DNA of 64,000 bases from Clostridiales bacterium (GCA_018366495.1 JAGZHZ010000006.1:1-64000); one strand, 5' to 3'; shown: positions 24,411 to 32,741, counted from the first letter of the stretch. Notes: generated by a model not told the origin, from the sequence alone. Numbers and translations are program-made.

Positions 24411-27400
24411 TTATTTTACTGTGATGCCTTTTGTATCATATTTGCTCAGATACAGTTTTCCATCCCATGAGCAGGTTGCTCTTACCGTGTAAGTATATGT
24501 TTTACCTGCTTCTGCTGTAGAATCGATGCAGAAAGATTTATTTTCTCCTGCGATTCTGCGTACCAGTTTCCATCCTGATCCTGCTTCTTTACGATAAATA
24601 CGATATCCCTGTGCATTTTCCACTGGACTCCATACTACTTTTACACCATTAGAAACAGCTGTTGCAGATTTCAGGGCTGGTGTCTTTAAGTGTGTTACTG
24701 CTGAAACTGCGTTGTTTCCTTTTTCACTGTAGTATACAACTCCGTCTTTCTTAACGAAGGACTGTACGCAGTATGTATATTTTGTTCCTGGCTCAAGTTT
24801 AATGTTGGAGTAATGATCTGTTGCCTGACCCATTACTTTCTTAATTCTTGTCCATTCTGTATCATTTGCACCTTTGCGGTAGATGATATATCCGTCAGCA
24901 TTTTCTACTGGATTCCATGTCACACGCAGAGCTGTTGTTACATTAGAAGCTGCTCCTACGGATACGATTGTAGGTTCTGCCATAGCGACTGTCTGAGCAG
25001 AAACACCTGTTTCATCGTAAGTACTCTGATAGAATTCACCATCAACAGAACATGTAGCTGTTACTGTATAAGTATATTCTTTTCCTGCTTCTGCTGTTGA
25101 ATCAATACAGAAGTGTTTGTTTTCTCCAGCAATTCTGCGTACCATTACCCATTCAGAAGAACCAGCTTCTTTACGGTAAATACGGTATCCCTGTGCATTT
25201 TCTACCGGATTCCAGTCCACGCGGATCTGTGTAGCAGAAACAGGTTTTGCTGAAACAAGAGCTGGCTGTGCTAAGTTTGTTACTGCTGAAACCGCATCGC
25301 TCTTTCCACTGAAGTATTCTGTATCGCCTACTTTGCTGTATGCTTCTACACTGTATGTATATTTTGTTCCTGGCTGTAAATCTTTTACGGTATAAACATA
25401 TTCAGCCTGTTCTGCTGTTGCTGCAACACGGCCAAGTTCAACCCATCCTTCTCCGTTCTGCGCATAGACGATATAAGCATCTGCTCCATCTACTGCATTC
25501 CATGTCAGGTTTACTTCAGAAACATTTTCTTTTGATGCTTCTGCCATAACAACTGGTTTATCAAGAACAACTTCTCCTGCTACTGTAACTTCCACACTTG
25601 ATTTTACAGTACTGAAGTTTGCTGTTGCAATAATTTCTGCTTTTCCTGATCCAACAGCTGTAACTTTTCCAGTCTCATCTACTGTGAGAACCTGATCGTT
25701 GCTACTGCTTAATGTGTATGCAGCCATATCTGCGTCTACACCTTCTGCTTCTGTTGTAACACTTACCTGCATTTCTTCGCCCAGTTCCAGAGTATCTTTT
25801 TCAGCTGTCACTTTGATATCGCTGATTGTCTTTCTTACTGTTCCTTTTGTCAGGTAGCAAGCTTCTGGATCAACTGGTTTCTGCTCCTCTACATGATACC
25901 AGTGGGAAGATCCAAAGTTCTGTTTCAGATCAAGTGTCAGAGAAGATTTATTTTCTACTTTGTTGATTCCTGTATTCAAGAATGCATAACTTTCTAATGC
26001 AGATAATCCAGCTGGTAATTTTACAGCTGTCAGTCCTGTACAACCTGCAAATGCACTGTTTCCAACAGATTTACAGTTTTCTGGCAGTACCAGTTCGCCT
26101 GTTAAGCCTGTGCATCCTGCAAATGCGCTTGCTTCAATATCTGCCACATTTACAAGTGCTAATTCACCTGTTAAACCTGCACATCCTGCAAATGCGCTTG
26201 CTTTAATAGTTTTTACAGTGTCTGGAATTACCAGTTCACCTGTAAATCCTGCACCTGCAAATGCTCTTGATGGAACCTCTGCTGCAGTTGTATTCAGTGT
26301 AAGTTTTCCTGTCAGTCCTGTACAATTTTCGAATGTACCTTCGCCAATTGTTACTTTGCTTAAATCTAAATCTCCTGCGAATCCTGCACAGCCTTTAAAT
26401 GCATTGTTTCCAACAACAGCGTTATCAGCAAAGACTAAAGCTCCTGTCAATCCTGCGCAATTTTCAAATGCGCTTTCTCCAAATGTTGTCACCTTACTTA
26501 AATCTGCTTCGCCTGCTAAACCTGTACATCCTGCAAATGCGTTTGCTCCAATGTTTGTTACATTTTCTAATTTCAGTTCTGTCAATCCTGTACAATTCTT
26601 AAAGAATTCTTCCGGAATAGATGTCACGTTTGTGTTTAATACAAAGCTTGTCAATCCAGAGCATCCTGCAAATGTAGCTTTATTTAATGTATTTACTTTA
26701 CTTAAATCCACTTTACCTGTCAGACCTGCACAGTTTTCAAATGCACGTTCTCCAAGTGTTGTTACTTTGCTTAAATCTACTTCACCTGTTAAACCTGTAC
26801 ATCCTGCGAATGCGCTTGCTCCAATGTTTGTTACAGATTCTAATTTCAGTTCTGTCAATCCTGTACAGTTTTCAAATGCATGGTCTGCGATTGCATCAAC
26901 ATTTTTCAGATCCAGACTCTTCAGTCCTGTACAATCTGCAAAAATACTTGGAATAGTAGTAAAGTTAGATAATTTTAATTCTGTAATGCCTGCGCATCCT
27001 TTAAATACATCGGTTCCAAGGGTAGTTGTTGTCTGACCATCCAGAGTTACTCCTGTCACTCCTGTACAACCTGCAAATGCGCTGTTTCCAAGTTCTGTCA
27101 CTTTGCTTAAATCTAAGCTTCCTTCAATTCCTGTACAGCCTGCAAATGCGTTTGCCTTTACAGCAGTAATTCCTGTCAGATCTAATCCTGTCAGTCCTGT
27201 ACAATCTTTGAATGTCTCTTCTTCGATGGATGTTATAGATGTCATTCTTAAGGAATTAATTCCTGTACAGCCTGCAAATGCACCTTTACCATTAAAAGTT
27301 ACATTGTTCAGATATAATGCACCTGCTACACCTGCACAATCTTTGAAAGAATGTTCATTCAATGTAACATTTGTTAAGTTTAATGCGCTCAGTCCTGCAC

Positions 27401-29687
27401 AACCTTCAAATGCTCTTGCATCGATTGTTGTGTTATTTAAGTATAAATCACCTGTCAGGCTGCTGCATCCTGCGAATGCACCCTCTCCAATTGTTTTTAC
27501 AGTCATTGGAAGTCTCAGTCCTGTCAGTCCTGTACAACCTTCAAACGCACCTTTCTTGATTGTTTCAACGCTGTTCAGATCCAGGTTACCTGTTAAACTA
27601 ACGCATCCTGCGAATGCATTTTCTCCAATCTCTTTTGCGCTCTGAAGCTGGACTTCTGTTAAAGCAGCACATCCTGCAAATGCATTATCTCCGATAGATG
27701 CTGCATTCTGAAGCTGGACGCCTGTTAATCCGGCACATCCTGCAAATGCACTGTTTGCAACCTTTGTTACTTTACTTAAATCTAATGTTCCTGTCAGTCC
27801 TGCACATCCTGAGAATATTCCTTCTGGAAGTTCAGCTTCTGACAATACAAGATTTGTCAATCCAGCACAATCTTTAAATGCATTTGTTCCCAGAGAAGCA
27901 GCTTTGCTTAAATTCAATTCACCTGTTAATCCAGCACAACCTTCAAATGCATTATTTCCAACTGTAAAGGAAGCTCCTTCTTCTGTTGGAAGTACAATAC
28001 TTGTTACTCCAGCGCATCCGCTGAATGTCTCATTTCCAATACTTGTTACTTTTCCTAAATTTAAAGTACCTGTCAGGCCAGAGCATCCTTTAAATGCATT
28101 TGTTTTTACTACTGTCGCTGAACTCAGATCAATTTCTCCTGTCAATCCAACGCATCCTTCAAATGCACTTGCTCCGATTACGGATACGCCTGTCATGCTA
28201 AGGCTTGTAAATTTACTTTCTTTGAAGAGATTGTCATCAACTTTTCTTACATTATTTAATTCCAGTTTTCCTGTAAACTCTTTATAGTTAATACCTTGTA
28301 AAGTAGCAGCATCAACTGTATCTACATTGGAAATTTTCAGATCAGTAAAGCTATTGCAATCTTTAAAAGCATCTGTTCCGATTGTCACTTTATTTGCTCC
28401 GTCTAATTCCAATCTTCCTGTTAATCCTGTACAGCCCTGGAATGCTCTTTCTCCAATAGTTGACACATTCTTTGGTAAAACAAGATCTCCTGTCAGTCCT
28501 GCACATCCGTTAAATGCATCGTTTCCAATGCTTGTCAGACCTTCCGGAAGAATAATATTTCCTGTCAATCCTGTACAACCTGCAAATGTATTATTTTTAA
28601 TTTCAGTAACTCCAGCAGGAATATTGATATTTCCTGTCAATCCTGTGCAGTTCTCAAAAGCACTTGCTCCAAGATCTAACAATGTACTTGGCAGTACAAG
28701 TGTTCCTGTAAGCATACATCCTGCAAATGCACTGTCTCCAATTTTAAGAAGACCTTCTGCCAGATTTACACTTGTAAATCCACAGTTTGCAAACGCATTA
28801 TTTCCTACAGATGTCACGCCTGTAAGATCTAATGTTCCTGTCAATCCTGCACATCCTTCAAACGCATTGTTTCCTACAGATGTCACACCTGTAAGATTTA
28901 ATGTTCCTGTCAATCCTGCACATCCTGCAAATGCACTATCCCCGATTGTCAGAGAACTGCTCTGCATTACCAGATTTGTAAATGTTGTATTTGCAAATGC
29001 GTTAGCGCCAATAGAAGTTAAGCCAGATGGCAATGTTAATGCACCGCTAAAATTAACACCGTTAAATGCGTTAGCACCAATGGAAGTCAAACCAGATGGC
29101 AGTGTAAGAGTACCTGTAAAGCCTTTTCCGGAAAATGCACCGTCTGCGATTGCTACAACTGGTTTTCCCCCAATCGTATCTGGAATACGTAAGCTTCCTG
29201 TATCTGTAGCAGTTTCTTTTAATCCTGTAATCGTAACAGTTTCACCATTATCCTGTACATTAAATGATGCCTCATCTATTACAGATCTCACAATCTCTTC
29301 TGGTTCTGTCTCAGCTTCTGTAACTGGTTCTGTCACTGCTTCTGTAACTGGTTCTGTCACTGCTTCTGTAACTGGTTCTGTCTCAGCTTCTGTGACTGGT
29401 TCTGTCACTGCTTCTGTAACTGGTTCTGTCTCAGCTTCTGTAACTGGTTCTGTCTCAGCTTCTGTGACTGGTTCTGTCACTGCTTCTGTGACTGGTTCTG
29501 TCTCAGCTTCTGTAACTGGTTCTGTCACTGCTTCTGTGACTGGTTCTGTCTGCATCTCTGTCTCGGTCACCATTTCCGTTTCCTGTATCATTGCATCCTC
29601 AGCATAAATCACTGGTGTCGGAACAGCCGTAGATGCGACCGTAGCTGCTAAAATCACACTGGCTACTTTGTTTGTCTTTCCTTTCAT
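24411..29687 (-). CDS. giant BspA-like leucine-rich-repeat surface protein with Ig-like and Fn3 domains
   Basis: A 1758-residue exported protein. Residues 1-29 are a signal peptide (VASVILAATVASTAVPTPVI then YA-ED). Residues 47-126 are ten copies of an 8-residue T-E-P-V-T-E-A-V/E spacer. Residues about 145-1245 hold roughly 46 BspA/TpLRR-type repeats of about 23 residues (xAFxGCxGLTGxLxLSxVT), most with one cysteine, about 40 in all. Then comes a Big_2-like domain (TAEKDTLELGEEMQVSVTTE; VTAVGSGKAEIIA) and four fibronectin III modules with the WNPVENAQGYRIYRKEAGS theme. No LPxTG or membrane anchor is seen, so attachment is unexplained. Relatives bind host proteins or other bacteria. AAGGAGG precedes the ATG. 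Its leader abuts an invertible recombinase segment, so expression is probably phase-variable. Confidence 0.9.
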   Translation of the reverse strand: MKGKTNKVASVILAATVASTAVPTPVIYAEDAMIQETEMVTETEMQTEPVTEAVTEPVTEAETEPVTEAVTEPVTEAETEPVTEAETEPVTEAVTEPVTEAETEPVTEAVTEPVTEAVTEPVTEAETEPEEIVRSVIDEASFNVQDNGETVTITGLKETATDTGSLRIPDTIGGKPVVAIADGAFSGKGFTGTLTLPSGLTSIGANAFNGVNFSGALTLPSGLTSIGANAFANTTFTNLVMQSSSLTIGDSAFAGCAGLTGTLNLTGVTSVGNNAFEGCAGLTGTLDLTGVTSVGNNAFANCGFTSVNLAEGLLKIGDSAFAGCMLTGTLVLPSTLLDLGASAFENCTGLTGNINIPAGVTEIKNNTFAGCTGLTGNIILPEGLTSIGNDAFNGCAGLTGDLVLPKNVSTIGERAFQGCTGLTGRLELDGANKVTIGTDAFKDCNSFTDLKISNVDTVDAATLQGINYKEFTGKLELNNVRKVDDNLFKESKFTSLSMTGVSVIGASAFEGCVGLTGEIDLSSATVVKTNAFKGCSGLTGTLNLGKVTSIGNETFSGCAGVTSIVLPTEEGASFTVGNNAFEGCAGLTGELNLSKAASLGTNAFKDCAGLTNLVLSEAELPEGIFSGCAGLTGTLDLSKVTKVANSAFAGCAGLTGVQLQNAASIGDNAFAGCAALTEVQLQSAKEIGENAFAGCVSLTGNLDLNSVETIKKGAFEGCTGLTGLRLPMTVKTIGEGAFAGCSSLTGDLYLNNTTIDARAFEGCAGLSALNLTNVTLNEHSFKDCAGVAGALYLNNVTFNGKGAFAGCTGINSLRMTSITSIEEETFKDCTGLTGLDLTGITAVKANAFAGCTGIEGSLDLSKVTELGNSAFAGCTGVTGVTLDGQTTTTLGTDVFKGCAGITELKLSNFTTIPSIFADCTGLKSLDLKNVDAIADHAFENCTGLTELKLESVTNIGASAFAGCTGLTGEVDLSKVTTLGERAFENCAGLTGKVDLSKVNTLNKATFAGCSGLTSFVLNTNVTSIPEEFFKNCTGLTELKLENVTNIGANAFAGCTGLAGEADLSKVTTFGESAFENCAGLTGALVFADNAVVGNNAFKGCAGFAGDLDLSKVTIGEGTFENCTGLTGKLTLNTTAAEVPSRAFAGAGFTGELVIPDTVKTIKASAFAGCAGLTGELALVNVADIEASAFAGCTGLTGELVLPENCKSVGNSAFAGCTGLTAVKLPAGLSALESYAFLNTGINKVENKSSLTLDLKQNFGSSHWYHVEEQKPVDPEACYLTKGTVRKTISDIKVTAEKDTLELGEEMQVSVTTEAEGVDADMAAYTLSSSNDQVLTVDETGKVTAVGSGKAEIIATANFSTVKSSVEVTVAGEVVLDKPVVMAEASKENVSEVNLTWNAVDGADAYIVYAQNGEGWVELGRVAATAEQAEYVYTVKDLQPGTKYTYSVEAYSKVGDTEYFSGKSDAVSAVTNLAQPALVSAKPVSATQIRVDWNPVENAQGYRIYRKEAGSSEWVMVRRIAGENKHFCIDSTAEAGKEYTYTVTATCSVDGEFYQSTYDETGVSAQTVAMAEPTIVSVGAASNVTTALRVTWNPVENADGYIIYRKGANDTEWTRIKKVMGQATDHYSNIKLEPGTKYTYCVQSFVKKDGVVYYSEKGNNAVSAVTHLKTPALKSATAVSNGVKVVWSPVENAQGYRIYRKEAGSGWKLVRRIAGENKSFCIDSTAEAGKTYTYTVRATCSWDGKLYLSKYDTKGITVK
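29310..29549 (-). repeat. 24-bp tandem repeats encoding the TEPVTEA spacer
   Basis: Ten near-identical 24-base units code for residues 47-126 of the surface protein. Two unit types alternate irregularly, ending in GTG/GTC-type Val codons or GAG/GAA-type Glu codons (TEPVTEAV and TEPVTEAE). All are in frame, so copy-number change would lengthen or shorten the stalk without breaking the gene. Confidence 0.9.
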
Positions 29688-29732
29688 ATGGTCCTCCTTC
29701 TACATAAAACGGATTTTTCTCAATCCGCACAA

Positions 29733-29743
29733 GCAGAATATCT
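29733..29743 (-). repeat. partial third copy of the recombinase site in the surface-gene leader
   Basis: GCAGAATATCT at 29733-29743 repeats positions 29923-29933 of the left inverted repeat exactly, in the same orientation, about 190 bases nearer the surface protein start. Eleven bases could be chance. Confidence 0.3.
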
Positions 29744-29909
29744 TTTCATCTTTCTGCTTTTCTCGCGACGCAGACACTCCTATTTCCTATTTTTTCTGCG
29801 CTTCCACGATTCTTTCATCTTTATTATCATTTCAAATCCATTTCTCCTGCTGTCGTCATCTCCCCCTTTTTCTGGTATGATATTCCAAATCCTGTGCTTC
29901 AAAACATAT

Positions 29910-29940
29910 AATCAGGATATTCGCAGAATATCTAATTCTA
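29910..29940 (+). repeat. left inverted repeat of the switch (IRL)
   Basis: 31 bases, starting AATCAGGATATTCGCAG and ending TCTAATTCTA. It matches the reverse complement of 31290-31320 at 30 of 31 positions (G versus A at position 7). Its core GATATTC-GCA-GAATATC is itself a perfect 7-bp palindrome with a 3-base centre, as expected for paired recombinase-binding arms. The last three bases are the recombinase stop codon. Confidence 0.9.
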
Positions 29941-30897
29941 CGATAAAAGGAAAAGTTTGTTCATCTGCTGCTTCTTATATTCAAAGGAAGAATGAAAATA
30001 ATAATCCATTGTAATCTTAATATCAGAGTGTCCTAAAATTTCACTTAAAGTCTTGACATCACATCCAATTGTGACACAGCGCGTTGCAAATGTATGGCGC
30101 AGACAGTGAAAATTTAAATACGGTATGCCGCATCTTTTCAGGATTCTCTGATAGGCATATTGCAAAGCACGCGGCTCACAAGGCACGCTTTTTTGACCAA
30201 TTACAAAATATTCTTCATTTTTGCACGAATCGTAAAATTCTTTCATATACTCCGTAACAAATTCAGGCAGAGGAATCATTCTGCAGGAACATCCGCTTTT
30301 GGGAACTGAAAAAAACAACTGCGTTTTTGCTGAAGAATCTGATCTTGATTTCAGCCGCTGCACTGTCTTCGTAATTTTTACAGAATGATTCTGAAAATCA
30401 ACATCTTTCCATTGCAAGGCACATAATTCTCCTATCCGTATTCCTGAATATAATGCCATCAAGATTGCCAGAGAATACGACGATTTCTTCCGATATATAT
30501 ATTGCTCCAATTTCTTTTGATCCTCCAGCGAAAAAACGCGGACAATCGGTTTTGATTTTTGAAGGCACGGCTTTATTTTCAAATGTTCTTTTATGATATG
30601 GTGATCATAGGCATATTCTAAAGCGTGGTTTACAATCATAATAATAATTCGCATATTACTGTTTGACATTTTTAAATGGGAAGAGCGTCTGCATAAGGAA
30701 TCATAAAACGATTCCAGTGTTTTCTGACTTAGCTCAGTATGCGCTACCTGATCAAAATATGGTTTTATATGAGTTTTGATGAGTTGTTCATACTTTACAA
30801 AGGTGGAATAAGACATTTGTCCATTTTTACTGTAAAGCCACTGAAAGACAATCTCTGAAAATACTGTCTGTTGTTTTTCCATAAAATTTTCAGGCAC
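29938..30897 (-). CDS. tyrosine recombinase (phase-variation invertase candidate)
   Basis: A protein of up to 319 residues. The N-terminal SAM-like core-binding domain spans about 12-105. The catalytic domain follows with R154 (SGIRIGEL), K200, H264 and R267 (HCLRHTFATR), H290 (EILGHSDIKIT) and the nucleophile Y300 (MDYYFH), so all six active-site residues are present. The start is uncertain: GTG at 30897 or ATG at 30882, neither with a good ribosome binding site, while AAAGGAG lies about 40 bases upstream. Such weak translation could limit switching. The stop codon is inside the left inverted repeat. No excisionase, phage or conjugation genes accompany it, which favours an invertase over an integrase of a mobile element. 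Confidence 0.9.
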   Translation of the reverse strand: MPENFMEKQQTVFSEIVFQWLYSKNGQMSYSTFVKYEQLIKTHIKPYFDQVAHTELSQKTLESFYDSLCRRSSHLKMSNSNMRIIIMIVNHALEYAYDHHIIKEHLKIKPCLQKSKPIVRVFSLEDQKKLEQYIYRKKSSYSLAILMALYSGIRIGELCALQWKDVDFQNHSVKITKTVQRLKSRSDSSAKTQLFFSVPKSGCSCRMIPLPEFVTEYMKEFYDSCKNEEYFVIGQKSVPCEPRALQYAYQRILKRCGIPYLNFHCLRHTFATRCVTIGCDVKTLSEILGHSDIKITMDYYFHSSFEYKKQQMNKLFLLS

Positions 30898-31214
30898 AAA
30901 AATCCACTTTTTTGATTGTGGGAAAAGTGCCGATCTCCTTTCTTTTTTTTAATAAGGGTATCATTGTTGTCGCTGAGGAAATTATCAGCCCTAAATTATT
31001 GTGGCTGTATATTAGAAAACATATTAGAGATTACTATACAGAAAATAGATTTATCTTGACATTTTGTCTGTCATATCGGATTTGCTTCAGAAATTTTGAT
31101 GAATTGTTAATCATATCATTATTTGCAGCATTTTTAAAGATTATTTTCAGAGATAACAAAAACAGACAATATTTTCTGTCACAATATCTATTTATATCTT
31201 CCTTAAAATTCCAT

Positions 31215-31243
31215 ATTTTATCTCAATAATTTCCATCGTTCAA
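31215..31243 (-). promoter_or_regulatory. recombinase promoter inside the switch
   Basis: TTGAAC, 17 bases, TAAAAT on the minus strand. Transcription would start near 31208, leaving an AT-rich leader of about 310 bases before the recombinase. No gene is supported in that leader. Its -35 box is only nine bases from that of the outward promoter. Confidence 0.6.
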
Positions 31244-31252
31244 AAAAACATC

Positions 31253-31281
31253 TTGATTTTACGATTTGAAAGTGTTAGAAT
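31253..31281 (+). promoter_or_regulatory. outward promoter at the edge of the switch
   Basis: TTGATT, 17 bases, TAGAAT on the plus strand. The predicted start, about 31288, falls two bases before the right inverted repeat, so everything transcribed lies outside the segment. This is the arrangement of known invertible promoters. Confidence 0.7.
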
Positions 31282-31289
31282 ATGGTTCA

Positions 31290-31320
31290 TAGAATTAGAT
31301 ATTCTGCGAATATTCTGATT
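31290..31320 (-). repeat. right inverted repeat of the switch (IRR)
   Basis: 31 bases, TAGAATTAGATATTCTGCG then AATATTCTGATT, the reverse complement of the left repeat with one mismatch. Similarity stops abruptly at both ends, so the repeat is a defined site rather than part of a larger duplication. Confidence 0.9.
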
Positions 31321-31353
31321 TTTTCTTATAATCTAATTATTTTAAAAAGCAAC

Positions 31354-31397
31354 AAAAACCCGTCAATTCTGATCAAAATCAGAGATGACGGGTTTTT
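31354..31397. terminator. bidirectional terminator beside the switch
   Basis: AAAAACCCGTCA pairs with TGACGGGTTTTT, with an inner stem TCTGAT/ATCAGA around a CAAA loop. U-runs exist in both directions. It ends the small membrane protein gene (minus) and, in the present orientation, stops transcripts from the outward promoter after about 110 bases. Confidence 0.88.
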
Positions 31398-31437
31398 CTA
31401 TTTTCTATTTTCAATTGTTATCAACGAATTATTCTAA

Positions 31438-31815
31438 TTAAAGTCCATAATATAAGTCAACTATTTGATTTGCTCCGAATGCTACAAACAGCCCCCCGAT
31501 CACAGCTCCAATCAAGGCTAAAATCAAAGTCGCTCTTGCCCAGTTTGTCTTTGATTTCTTTGTTCCGTTTCCAAAAGCCCACACAAAAAGCATAATGATA
31601 TTGACACATGGGATTGCTGTAATCAGCATCACCAGAATCCATTCTCCCACACTCATCGGTTCTTCCAGATTCTGCTTTCTCGGATCCTGGTAATAGCCGT
31701 TTCCATTCTGATAATAATTCTGCTGATAATTCTGATAATATCCCTGCTGTCCCCAATCATTTGTCTGATATCCATTCTGATATCCGTTCTGATCTGTGTT
31801 TTTATAATCGTCCAT
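31438..31815 (-). CDS. small membrane protein with Q/N/Y-rich N-terminus
   Basis: A 125-residue protein. Residues about 1-50 are rich in Gln, Asn, Tyr and Gly (NGYQNGYQTNDWGQQGYYQN). Two hydrophobic helices follow: SVGEWILVMLITAIPCVNII with MLFVWAF, and ARATLILALIGAVIGGLFVA. The ATG at 31815 has AGGAGG seven bases upstream; an earlier in-frame ATG (31857) lacks one. A promoter TTGAGA-17-TATGAT lies at 31861-31889. Function unknown; it is a recurring type in Lachnospiraceae. Confidence 0.8.
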   Translation of the reverse strand: MDDYKNTDQNGYQNGYQTNDWGQQGYYQNYQQNYYQNGNGYYQDPRKQNLEEPMSVGEWILVMLITAIPCVNIIMLFVWAFGNGTKKSKTNWARATLILALIGAVIGGLFVAFGANQIVDLYYGL

Positions 31816-31860
31816 CACTTTTCCTCCTATTTTCCTTTTTTTCTCATTTTCCTCCATTTT

Positions 31861-31889
31861 ATCATACCATATCCTATGCGGATTCTCAA
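31861..31889 (-). promoter_or_regulatory. promoter of the small membrane protein
   Basis: TTGAGA, 17 bases, TATGAT on the minus strand, about 46 bases before the ATG at 31815. Confidence 0.65.
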
Positions 31890-31916
31890 TGTTCCTGAAA
31901 AAATTTTGCCTTCATC

Positions 31917-31945
31917 TTGTATCTGCCTTTTCCATCTATTATACT
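31917..31945 (+). promoter_or_regulatory. promoter of tcdA
   Basis: TTGTAT, 17 bases, TATACT on the plus strand, about 80 bases before tcdA and back to back with the promoter at 31861-31889. Confidence 0.55.
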
Positions 31946-32024
31946 ACATTTCATAGGTCTGTTCTTATACATCTGACTGACAGGATGGCCTAAATTTATA
32001 TATATAGATAGAATGGAGATTTTT

Positions 32025-32741
32025 ATGTCACAATTTTCTCGAACAGAATTACTCTATGGTCAGGAAGCAATGGCGGATCTTTCCAGGAGAAGAGTTGCCA
32101 TTTTCGGTGTCGGCGGTGTCGGCGGATACGCTGTGGAAGCGCTTGCCAGAAGCGGCATTGGTACACTTGATCTTTTTGACAATGATACCGTCTGTCTCTC
32201 CAATCTCAACAGACAGATTATCGCCACTCATCAGACGCTCGGGATGTACAAAGTAGATGCCGCAAAAGAACGCATCCTCTCAATCAATCCAAATGCTGCT
32301 GTTTTTACTCACAAACTGTTTTTCATGCCGGATACAGCCGATCAAGTCGATTTTTCTGTCTTTGACTATGTCATTGATGCGATCGACACCGTAACCGGAA
32401 AAATCGAACTTGTCATGCGCGCATCTGCCGCCGGTGTTCCGATCATCTCCTCCATGGGAGCCGGAAACAAAAAAAATGCCAGTGCCTTTGAAGTCACTGA
32501 CATTTATAAAACATCTGTCTGCCCGCTCGCTAAAGTGATGAGAAAAGAGTTAAAAGCCAGAGGCATCCGTCATTTAAAAGTAGTCTACTCAAAAGAGATT
32601 CCTCTGAAACCTCTCCCGTCATCTGAAGCGCCGCAGCAGGGAAGAAGAAGCACTCCTGGAAGCACAGCTTTCGTTCCATCTGTCGCTGGGCTTATCATTG
32701 CCGGTGAAGTGGTCAATGATTTGACAGCCCGATTTGTCTGA
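32025..32741 (+). CDS. tcdA: tRNA threonylcarbamoyladenosine dehydratase
   Basis: A 238-residue E1/ThiF-fold enzyme that uses ATP to cyclise t6A37 of tRNA to ct6A. The nucleotide-binding loop is VAIFGVGGVGGYAVEALARS, followed by NLNRQIIATHQTLGMYKVDA and the conserved cysteine in DIYKTSVCPLAKVMRKELKA. The ATG at 32025 is chosen because GGAG lies six bases before it; the ATG at 32013 overlaps that site. The 3' end overlaps the DUF2752 gene on the other strand by 29 bases. Confidence 0.93.
   Translation: MSQFSRTELLYGQEAMADLSRRRVAIFGVGGVGGYAVEALARSGIGTLDLFDNDTVCLSNLNRQIIATHQTLGMYKVDAAKERILSINPNAAVFTHKLFFMPDTADQVDFSVFDYVIDAIDTVTGKIELVMRASAAGVPIISSMGAGNKKNASAFEVTDIYKTSVCPLAKVMRKELKARGIRHLKVVYSKEIPLKPLPSSEAPQQGRRSTPGSTAFVPSVAGLIIAGEVVNDLTARFV

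Larger units (their letters stand above)
29910..31320. mobile_element. putative invertible promoter segment (phase switch)
   Basis: A 1.35-kb segment holding a tyrosine recombinase gene, bounded by a 31-bp inverted repeat. It carries two divergent sigma-A promoters near its right end: one drives the recombinase inward, the other points outward across the right repeat. Flipping maps the outward start from about 31288 to about 29942, facing the surface protein gene 255 bases away. The recombinase stop codon lies within the repeat, so the gene stays whole in both orientations. In the orientation seen here the outward promoter faces a terminator at 31354-31397. Inversion itself is inferred, not observed. 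Confidence 0.75.

Noticed and set aside
26110..29607. Long open frames on the plus strand (up to 426 codons) across the surface protein gene
   Set aside because: They lie opposite the leucine-rich and TEPVTEA repeats, have low-complexity Ser/Ala/Pro content and no ribosome binding sites; the minus-strand gene explains the region fully.
29938..30897. The recombinase as integrase of a phage or conjugative element
   Set aside because: No excisionase, cargo, tRNA target or direct att repeats are nearby; the flanking repeats are inverted, which fits inversion rather than integration.
30912..31229. A 105-codon plus-strand frame inside the invertible segment, upstream of the recombinase
   Set aside because: No ribosome binding site, extreme AT content, and it covers the predicted recombinase promoter and leader.
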